From Hyphomonadaceae bacterium (GTDB taxonomy: Bacteria > Pseudomonadota > Alphaproteobacteria > Caulobacterales > Hyphomonadaceae), in contig JAUYSA010000262.1 of the NCBI GenBank assembly GCA_030696545.1, forward strand, positions 1-13,253: DNA of 13,253 nucleotides. Reading direction: 5' to 3'. Within the stretch, counting starts at the first letter, position 1; every line of letters starts with the position of its first letter. The notes under the pieces were generated by a model. The model was not told where the DNA came from and ran no database searches. It saw nothing but the letters and a program-made list of their open reading frames with translations. The translations under genes and the position numbers were made by a program. Of this stretch, positions 6,798-12,237 are shown one piece after another.

Positions 6798-8432
6798 ATG
6801 GCGAATGTTGCGGATAGCGCCGAAGCGGGCGTCGGCGAGGACAAGTCCAGGCGGGCGCCGCCGTTGCGCGCCGAGCTGAACGACGGTTTCATTAAACGGT
6901 TGCGGCTTCCACGGCCGCCCTTGGGCTACGACAGCAAGGGGAAGCTAGCCTTCGCCACCGAAGACGATCCCCTCTCGAAGAGCTACATCTTATGGGACAG
7001 CAGCCGCGATTCGCCCCCGGGCTTCGGGGTGAAGGTCGCCGGCAAGAAGACTTACATCCTTCGCAGGAAAGTTCACGGCAAATCGATCTTGGCGAAGATC
7101 GGCAACGTCGCCGATTTCGACGACATCGCCAAGGCCCGGAAGCGCGCCGCCCAGATGGCTTTGCAGATGCTCGACACGGGCCGCAACCCCAATGAGATCG
7201 CTAGGCAGCGCATCGCGGGCGAGCTCACGCTGGGCGACGCGATGGGCGACTACCGCCAGCACTTGGTCGAGCGCTCGCGCCCCGCGTCTGACGAGACCCT
7301 GCGGGTCTATGACCGGGCGGCGGCGCGGATGAAGGCGCTGGGCTGGGCCGGGCGCAGGGTCGTGGAGCTCACGCCGGAGGAGATCGACGCCAAGTTCGGC
7401 ATCGACAAGGATCGCGTCCCCTCGTCCAACGAGCAGAACTTCCGATGGGCATCGCGCGCCGTCACCTGGTGCATCGACCGGGAGAAGCTCGCCGCGCAAG
7501 TGCAGCGGCGCGAGGCGACTTTGGCCGCCAATCCCTTCGACACGCTCGTGCAACACGGGCGATATCGCGACGCGCTGACCCTCGAGAAGCAGCGGCGCGC
7601 GAAAGGCGTGCGCAATCCGCTTTCGCGCACCGAGACCCTGGGAAAGTTTCTCGAAGCGACTTGGTCCAAGAAGGACGTGAACGACAACTGCACGGGCGCG
7701 CACTACTTGCTGCTGATGCTCCTGTGGGGCTGCCGCAAGAGCGAGCACGCCGACCTGGTCTGGGGCGAGCTCCTCGACCCGATCGGGGACGAGGGCGAGG
7801 GGCGCACCGCGACAAGCCACGTTTGGCTCTCGGGCAACGGGGACCAGGAGGGCCCCTACGTCTTCTTCTACAAGACGAAGAACTTCCTGAGCCACAAACT
7901 GCCGATCACCCCGTTCGCCCTCGAGCTTTTGAGGCAGCGGCAGCGAGCCGCGGCGAAGGAGGCCGAGCGGCGCGGCTTTGGCGCCAAATCGCGCAAGTTC
8001 GTGTTCCCGGCCAGGAGCCGCTCTTCGAACCTAGGCCACTACAAGGACGCCAGCGATCTCCTCGACGACATCCGCGAGGAGATCGAAGTCCAGAAGCTCA
8101 CGCGGCACGACCTTCGCAGAACCTTCGGACGGATCGCCGAGCACGTGGGCGTGCCCGAGGGCATCATCCGCTACTTCCTCAACCACTCGGACACGACGGT
8201 CACCGACCGCTACACGGACGCGGAGTGGGCGGACCTGCGCATGTGGATGCAGAAGGTGGAGCAGGAGATGCTCTCGAAGGGGCCCAACGTCTACAACGAC
8301 TTGAAGCCGGTCGATTGGCCCATGATGCCGGCGCCGCCTCGGCACGCTTGCCGGCCGCCCAAGCCGCGCACCGGGAGGCCTCGCAAGGCGGAGGCGCAGG
8401 AGCCGACGTCTGTTGAGACAGAATTGAGCTGA
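6798..8432 (+). CDS. P4-type tyrosine recombinase (integrase)
   Basis: 544 aa from ATG 6798, with GAGGAG at 6787-6792 spaced 5 bases; an in-frame GTG at 6792 overlaps that site and is less likely. Residues about 73-125 form an arm-binding domain of the DUF4102 style (GFGVKVAGKKTYILRRK, then a basic helix ending in GRNPNEIA). The core-binding helices follow, at about 143-235. The catalytic domain has R313 (LLWGCRKSEHADLVW), lysines in YKTKN (359, 361), H437-xx-R440 in TRHDLRRTF, H463 (LNHSD) and the nucleophile Y472 in DRYTDAEW. All catalytic residues are present, so it should be active. It is longer than most P4-type integrases (about 400 aa), with extra sequence before the arm domain, in the catalytic domain and at the C-terminus. 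The tail has an AT-hook-like RTGRPRK at 524-530. It presumably integrates and excises this element. Confidence 0.95.
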   Translation: MANVADSAEAGVGEDKSRRAPPLRAELNDGFIKRLRLPRPPLGYDSKGKLAFATEDDPLSKSYILWDSSRDSPPGFGVKVAGKKTYILRRKVHGKSILAKIGNVADFDDIAKARKRAAQMALQMLDTGRNPNEIARQRIAGELTLGDAMGDYRQHLVERSRPASDETLRVYDRAAARMKALGWAGRRVVELTPEEIDAKFGIDKDRVPSSNEQNFRWASRAVTWCIDREKLAAQVQRREATLAANPFDTLVQHGRYRDALTLEKQRRAKGVRNPLSRTETLGKFLEATWSKKDVNDNCTGAHYLLLMLLWGCRKSEHADLVWGELLDPIGDEGEGRTATSHVWLSGNGDQEGPYVFFYKTKNFLSHKLPITPFALELLRQRQRAAAKEAERRGFGAKSRKFVFPARSRSSNLGHYKDASDLLDDIREEIEVQKLTRHDLRRTFGRIAEHVGVPEGIIRYFLNHSDTTVTDRYTDAEWADLRMWMQKVEQEMLSKGPNVYNDLKPVDWPMMPAPPRHACRPPKPRTGRPRKAEAQEPTSVETELS

Positions 8433-8466
8433 GTTCCACAAGCCAAGATCGAAGCCAGGAGGCAAA

Positions 8467-9186
8467 GTGACCAACAGCGCTGCGACCATGGATCAACTGA
8501 TCTCCGAGATCCTTCCAGAGGAGCGCGTCGCGATCCTCATCGAGGCGGCCAAAAGCAGGGTCGGCGACTTAGCCGAAGACGTCGCCCTGAGCCCCGCGCA
8601 GTTCGCCGCGTTGATGGAACTCTCAGAACGCAAGGTCGGATCCATGAGGGTCGACGGCACGGGTCCCAATTACCTCCAAGGTGGCATTCCCATGGAGCCT
8701 TGGCCTAAGAAGGGGCGTAAGAGGAAAGCGGAGCCTGAGGAGGGCGATGCTGCCCCGCGCAAGCACCCCGGCACGAACCAGCACGTCCGGTATCGCCTGG
8801 GCGACATTCGAGTTTGGTGCGAAAAGACCAAGGTCTCGCGCGTTAGCCAAGCCGCCCACTTCAAAGGGCAGACGTTCGTCAACACCCTGGCGGACCTCGC
8901 GCAAGAGGCCGCCTACTACGTGAACGAACGCGGCGAAGTGGAGGGCGCGGTGGCGTCCGGCACGTTGGCCGAGCTGCTCGAGGCGGAGGACGGGGACATC
9001 GTTTTCCTCCCGGTCCATGAGGCCGCCGCGAGCACTTGGACCGACTTGGCCAGCCATCGCAGGCTCGTCCAAGCGGTCCAGCGCGTGCTGTCGCGCGAGC
9101 ACCAGCGGCTCGACGCGGCGGTGGAGAAGAGCGAAATCAGGAGCGTCTCGCGGGAGGCGCCGCGGCGCGGCTCCACTTCGGCGTAG
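8467..9186 (+). CDS. Excisionase/AlpA-like helix-turn-helix protein
   Basis: 239 aa from GTG 8467, with a strong AGGAGG at 8457-8462 spaced 4 bases; ATG 8488 is an alternative without such a site. The first part of the domain is LSPAQFAALMELSERKVGSMRVDGTGPNYL (residues 41-70, read in parts), ending in the G-T-G-P-x-Y pattern of MerR/AlpA-type winged helices. The wing strand appears after a basic insertion (about 80-105) as VRYRLGDIRVWCE (107-119). The C-terminal half (130-220) is of unknown function and ends in charged helices. Only 34 bases separate it from the integrase, so the two are probably cotranscribed; that position and fold suggest a recombination directionality factor or element regulator. 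It appears paralogous to the minus-strand protein encoded at 9562-10260. Confidence 0.7.
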   Translation: MTNSAATMDQLISEILPEERVAILIEAAKSRVGDLAEDVALSPAQFAALMELSERKVGSMRVDGTGPNYLQGGIPMEPWPKKGRKRKAEPEEGDAAPRKHPGTNQHVRYRLGDIRVWCEKTKVSRVSQAAHFKGQTFVNTLADLAQEAAYYVNERGEVEGAVASGTLAELLEAEDGDIVFLPVHEAAASTWTDLASHRRLVQAVQRVLSREHQRLDAAVEKSEIRSVSREAPRRGSTSA

Positions 9187-9193
9187 CCGCTCG

Positions 9194-9209
9194 CGGCACC
9201 CGGGCGCCG
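9194..9209. other. Imperfect palindrome between convergent genes
   Basis: CGGCaCCCGGGcGCCG is a near-perfect 16-bp palindrome with one mismatched pair. It sits in the 27 bases between the stop of the HTH gene (9186) and the stop of the oppositely oriented membrane protein gene (9214). The position suits a bidirectional terminator, but there is no T-run and the loop would be tight. Confidence 0.25.
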
Positions 9210-9213
9210 GCCG

Positions 9214-9549
9214 TCAGACGGTTCGAGCCGCGCCCTCGGCTGGCGGCGATGAGGCGGTCGCCAGGCTGGCGTCGCGGCGCCAGCGACGGATGCCGAGCAC
9301 GTTGACCCGCAGAAAAAGCAGATCGAGGACCAGCAGCAGCCAAAGATGGCTCGCCGCGTGCAGCGCCGCCAAGGCCACATTGCTCGCGAGCCACACGTGG
9401 AAGCCCTCGATGCGCTGCCTTGCGTTGAGCTCGGCGCCGACGTATGCGGTGGCGAGCCCGACGGCTTGGAGCGCCCAGCTCCAACCGGGCACCGCCTCGA
9501 ACGAAGAGCGAAGGGTGTCGAAATCCATGCGCGCGAGATTAGCGCGCAT
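9214..9549 (-). CDS. Small PnuC/YgjV-like membrane protein
   Basis: 111 aa with three predicted membrane helices, at about residues 24-42 (WALQAVGLATAYVGAELNA), 49-66 (GFHVWLASNVALAALHAA) and 67-88 (HLWLLLVLDLLFLRVNVLGI), followed by the basic stop IRRWRR. The pattern LQ..GL, then GF..W..SN, then F..N..GI.RW matches small proteins annotated as nicotinamide mononucleotide transporter-like (PnuC or YgjV type), often found in phages and islands. Full PnuC is about 230 aa with more helices, so this is a half-size relative and transport is not established. The start at 9549 has GGAG at 9557-9560 spaced 7 bases; the internal ATG at 9528 has none. It follows the HTH-like gene with a 12-base gap, so it is the second gene of that unit. 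Confidence 0.6.
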   Translation of the reverse strand: MRANLARMDFDTLRSSFEAVPGWSWALQAVGLATAYVGAELNARQRIEGFHVWLASNVALAALHAASHLWLLLVLDLLFLRVNVLGIRRWRRDASLATASSPPAEGAARTV

Positions 9550-9561
9550 CCGGACACTCCG

Positions 9562-10260
9562 TCAGATCGGCCCGCCTGGCTTCTTCCAGCGTTCTTCGCG
9601 CTTGGGTTCGGGCGCTCGCGCGCGCGGCGTGCGCCGCTCGAGCTCCGCGCGCTCAGTCCGCGTCCCCGAGCGGCTAGCCGCCTCCGCGAGGCGGTCGCAG
9701 AACTCCCTGAGGTTGAGCCGCTGGGCGTGCTCGGTGAGCCGCCCGGTCGCTATGGCCTCCGCCATGTCGAGTGGCCGCCCGTCTTCTTGGATGACGAAAG
9801 GCCATGTCTCCGACGGAGAGGCCAAAGACATCCAGCTTTGCAGCCCGCGCATCGTGGGATCGGCGGAGCCGCGCTTCAAGAAGCTTCGGTCGACGAGCTT
9901 CGCTCGACGCTCGAGGTAGTCGAGCACATCCTGCGCCAAGTATTGGACCTCCCGCTCCGAGCCGACTGGCGGGACGTAGGGAAGCGACATTGGGTGCCCC
10001 GGATCCACTTTCCGGCCGCCCTCTATCGCGGCGCGTTGGTCGCTCCGGTCCTTGCGCATCGTCGTTGGGGCGCGCCCGCCGAGAAGCGCGGACACTTGCT
10101 TGGGTGTCAGCGGCAGAATCTTGCGCGCGCGCGCGGGGAGCGACGCGAGCGCGCCGATGACTGCCGCCTGCTCGTTGGTTAGCGGCGGCGGCTTCTTTCC
10201 ACGCGGCCCCCGTGTCTCCGTCGCCACCGAGGCCGCCTTGTCGTTCGCGCTTGCAGGCAT
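9562..10260 (-). CDS. Second HTH-like protein, probable paralogue of the gene at 8467-9186
   Basis: 232 aa from ATG 10260..10258, with GGAG at 10266-10269 spaced 5 bases by an A-run; the frame extends further upstream without a site. After a basic, flexible N-terminus, LTPKQVSALLGGR (51-63) aligns with LSPAQFAALMELS of the other protein, and VQYLAQDVLDYLERR (105-119) with its wing segment VRYRLGDIRVWCE. Further on, WPFVIQEDGRPLDMAEAIATG (153-173, read in parts) parallels AYYVNERGEVEGAVASG. The C-terminus (200-230) is Arg/Glu/Pro-rich and probably disordered. The recognition helix is less canonical than in its partner, so DNA binding is likely but not certain. It is divergent from the gene at 10466 and probably controls the shared region between them. 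Confidence 0.6.
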   Translation of the reverse strand: MPASANDKAASVATETRGPRGKKPPPLTNEQAAVIGALASLPARARKILPLTPKQVSALLGGRAPTTMRKDRSDQRAAIEGGRKVDPGHPMSLPYVPPVGSEREVQYLAQDVLDYLERRAKLVDRSFLKRGSADPTMRGLQSWMSLASPSETWPFVIQEDGRPLDMAEAIATGRLTEHAQRLNLREFCDRLAEAASRSGTRTERAELERRTPRARAPEPKREERWKKPGGPI

Positions 10261-10465
10261 TTTTTCTCCGTGCGTTTCAAGCGGCAGTTTACGTCCCCTG
10301 GCGCCGCCCTTCGGGCGCGTTAGAGCGCGCTGACGCGCGCGTCCGCTCATAGGCGCGCGCAGGCGCTCGAGCCCACATCCCAACGGTTTTGCGGAGCGTT
10401 TCGAATCCAAACTTCGCTCAATGCCTCGGCGCTTGTGTCCGACGCAGACCGCAAAGGAGCTGGAC
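10261..10465. promoter_or_regulatory. Divergent intergenic region with a perfect 12-bp palindrome
   Basis: This 205-base space separates two divergent genes. GACGCGCGCGTC at 10332-10343 is a perfect palindrome with four alternating CG steps. It lies in a stretch of repeated GCGCGC, with a second run at about 10353-10360. Next to it, CGCCC (10305-10309) and GGGCG (10313-10317) form a 5-bp hairpin on a 3-base loop. An AT-richer part at about 10380-10415 faces the plus-strand gene and contains GAGCG (10394-10398) pairing with CGCTC (10415-10419). The palindrome is a candidate operator, possibly for the HTH-like protein encoded next to it; I found no clear -35/-10 pair. Confidence 0.4.
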
Positions 10466-11131
10466 ATGGGCAAGGCATCAAGCGCGAAGCGCGATCGGCG
10501 AGAAGGAGGGTTGGCGGCAACGCGGAGGCTCACGGCTGGGCGCGCGCCGAAGTGTCCGCACGCCGCAACGACCGGATTTAGTTTCGAACTCTTCACCGAC
10601 GGCCGCTGGTTCACCGGGCACCAGGCCGTGATGAACGTCATGGCCGACGACAGTCCTGAGATGCTGCAAGTCTTCGAGGCCGCCGCCAACGCGGCGGGCG
10701 GCACCATCCTGGACCTGGAGTTCGTGGCTCGCCACGCGGACGGGGAGCCCTACACCGCGAGCATCCTTTGGCAGGCGTTTGGCCAGCAAGCCCATGCCTG
10801 CCTGCGCTGGCTGGTGGCTTACTGCGCGGGTCGGCGCAACGAGCGCGCCATGGACTTCGTCAAGAAGCTGTTCGTCGAGTTCAACGATTTGGACCCGGCT
10901 TCGCCTCATTGGTCCAGGATTCGCGGAGGGGCGCGCGCGGCCGTGCTGGGATGGACCGACAGGGAGCAAAAACCTGGCGGGTTGCTGGCTGTCATGGGGG
11001 CTCTGGGCGGCAACATCGCCGCGCTCAGCTCAGAAGTTCGCTTCGAGCTCGACGCGTCTGCACAGAGCGAAGAACTCTCGTCGATGCTTGCTCCTGCTCC
11101 CGTGGCGCGCCAGCGGTCGCGCGCGCTCTGA
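10466..11131 (+). CDS. Unrecognised 221-aa protein
   Basis: Starts at ATG 10466 with AAAGGAG at 10453-10459 spaced 6 bases; an in-frame ATG at 10421 has no site. The N-terminus is strongly basic (MGKASSAKRDRREGG). Then come a possible strand-turn-strand segment, FSFELFTDGRWFTGHQA (38-54), and amphipathic helices at about 64-80 and 100-122 (ILWQAFGQQAHACLRWLVAYC). A third follows at about 126-140 (ERAMDFVKKLFVEFN), and a Gly-rich segment lies at 171-183. Four of its features are Trp-containing amphipathic helices; there is no signal peptide or clear membrane segment. I know of no family with this arrangement. It is the first of three plus-strand genes in the element and may form an operon with them, interrupted by structured spacers. 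Confidence 0.75.
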   Translation: MGKASSAKRDRREGGLAATRRLTAGRAPKCPHAATTGFSFELFTDGRWFTGHQAVMNVMADDSPEMLQVFEAAANAAGGTILDLEFVARHADGEPYTASILWQAFGQQAHACLRWLVAYCAGRRNERAMDFVKKLFVEFNDLDPASPHWSRIRGGARAAVLGWTDREQKPGGLLAVMGALGGNIAALSSEVRFELDASAQSEELSSMLAPAPVARQRSRAL

Positions 11132-11162
11132 GGCGCGCCGCCACGAACTGAAACGAGAACTT

Positions 11163-11206
11163 GTCGGCCTCGCGGCCGACTTTCGCCGAGGGGGGCCGCG
11201 AGGTCG
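11163..11206 (+). promoter_or_regulatory. Two mutually exclusive hairpins upstream of the 246-aa gene
   Basis: GTCGGCC (11163-11169) pairs perfectly with GGCCGAC (11174-11180) over a 4-base loop. Alternatively 11165-11177 pairs with 11194-11206 in a 13-bp stem with one G-U pair and a 16-base loop. The two stems share bases and cannot form together. They lie in the 128-base gap between the 221-aa and 246-aa genes; a short TTT follows the first stem. The arrangement is like an attenuator or a switchable leader, but no leader peptide was identified. Confidence 0.45.
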
Positions 11207-11259
11207 CTCCTGACAGCAACGAACAAAGACGGCCTTCGTGGCCAATGGAAGGAATGAAG

Positions 11260-12000
11260 ATGGGAACGATGATCGACTACGCATACCGCTTCGAGGGCTC
11301 CGCCGAGGCGATCGCCTCGGCGCGCGCCGCGATCGAGTCTCTGCAAGCCAAGCACGCGGATGTCAGCGGAAACGGGAACTGCGATTTCAGATTGGAGCCG
11401 GCGCGCGGCAAAGACGGATCGCTCGCCTGGCGCTGCTACGCGACGGGCGGCATCAAAGAATTCGAGTCCAGCGTCGCGAAGTTGACGAAGACGTCTGATC
11501 TGAGCTGCTATGCCTACTGGGGTTGCACGGACGGGGACTGCGCCTCGGCCCTGAATTTCGTCGAGCGCGGCAAGTGGCAAAAAAGGGGCGCGTGGCGCGC
11601 GGAAATCGGCATCGAGGCGGCGCTGGCGATCCGCGAGCTTGCGGCATCCGCCAACGCGGGGGCCTTGCTCGCGCTCGTCGACGCGTTGCGCGTGGCCACA
11701 AGCGATGGCTGGGACGAGGACGACTACCCTTGGCTTCTCAAAGCGGCAGTCGTGGCTTCCGCCATCTCCGCGGCGCTGTCGTCACACCGAGACCTGATTC
11801 GCGAGGAGAACGTCGTCAAAGCGCTGTTGAAGATCAAGGGTCCGCTCGGAGACGCGCGCGACGACCTCGAGCAGTTCGGCGCGGGCCGCCCCTCGGAGCG
11901 CGCGGGAGTGGCACGACTTCTATCGACCATCGAAGGCTTGGAGATCGCCCAAGCCGTGCCCGAGGCAAAGTCGCGGGGGAGGCGGGCGATGGCGCTCTGA
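11260..12000 (+). CDS. Unrecognised 246-aa protein
   Basis: ATG 11260 is chosen because GGAAGGA (11247-11253) lies 6 bases upstream; ATGs at 11245 and 11254 overlap or abut that site, and ATG 11269 is also possible. Residues 5-30 (DYAYRFEGSAEAIASARAAIESL) and 56-105 look like an alpha/beta domain with a Trp/Cys-rich end, containing YWGCTDGDC at 86-94. This distantly recalls ferredoxin-like domains of plasmid proteins such as YubB/DUF1281, but the similarity is weak and not claimed. The rest (about 115-230) is predicted helical, with a DGWDEDDYPWLLKAA segment at 149-163 and a basic C-terminus. Cys83, Cys89 and Cys94 could bind a metal. It belongs to the element's plus-strand cargo set. Confidence 0.72.
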   Translation: MGTMIDYAYRFEGSAEAIASARAAIESLQAKHADVSGNGNCDFRLEPARGKDGSLAWRCYATGGIKEFESSVAKLTKTSDLSCYAYWGCTDGDCASALNFVERGKWQKRGAWRAEIGIEAALAIRELAASANAGALLALVDALRVATSDGWDEDDYPWLLKAAVVASAISAALSSHRDLIREENVVKALLKIKGPLGDARDDLEQFGAGRPSERAGVARLLSTIEGLEIAQAVPEAKSRGRRAMAL

Positions 12001-12032
12001 GTCCAGCGCAGGGCGGGGGAGCGAGACGCGGC

Positions 12033-12163
12033 GGCCTTCGGCCTCCAAAGCGCGACCTCGCCGGGATGACTGTCGGCGCAGCAGGGACGCATAAAAGCCG
12101 CCGCCGCGGGCGGCGACGAAACGCGGGCGGGACTGGGGAAACCCTTAGCTTCGGACGCCCGCG
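12033..12163 (+). other. Chain of inverted repeats in the leader of the large partial gene
   Basis: The 237-base gap 12001-12237 contains four consecutive hairpins: GGCC 12033-12036 with GGCC 12040-12043; CGCCG 12059-12063 with CGGCG 12074-12078; CGCCGCC 12099-12105 with GGCGGCG 12109-12115; and CGCGGGCG 12122-12129 with CGCCCGCG 12156-12163. The last is a perfect 8-bp stem whose 26-base loop contains a nested GGG-AAA-CCC. No T-run follows any of them. This could be a structured leader, a small RNA or a recombination-associated site. The downstream frame is open from 12070, so a longer translated N-terminus cannot be excluded. Confidence 0.4.
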
Positions 12164-12237
12164 AGACCGGCAACAATGCTTCGCTCGCGTCGCGTTTTCG
12201 TGTTCGGCGCGGCCCAAACAAGAAGATGCGAGCAAGC

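Noticed and set aside
6566..6892. Minus-strand frame of 108 aa between mutS and the integrase start
   Set aside because: It overlaps the mutS start and the integrase N-terminus, has no ribosome-binding site, and shows no recognisable protein features.
6990..8416. 301-aa minus-strand and 323-aa plus-strand frames inside the integrase gene
   Set aside because: The integrase frame carries all catalytic residues of a tyrosine recombinase; the others are Arg/Ala/Gly-rich by-products of its codon composition.
10040..10400. CRISPR or tandem repeat array suggested by recurring GCGCGC
   Set aside because: The units are irregular short GC runs without fixed length or spacing, consistent with base composition.
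11131..12237. Integron-like cassette array with hairpin attC sites between unknown genes
   Set aside because: The hairpins differ in sequence and length, lack the paired R'/R'' boxes ending in GTTRRRY, and the recombinase is P4-type rather than IntI.
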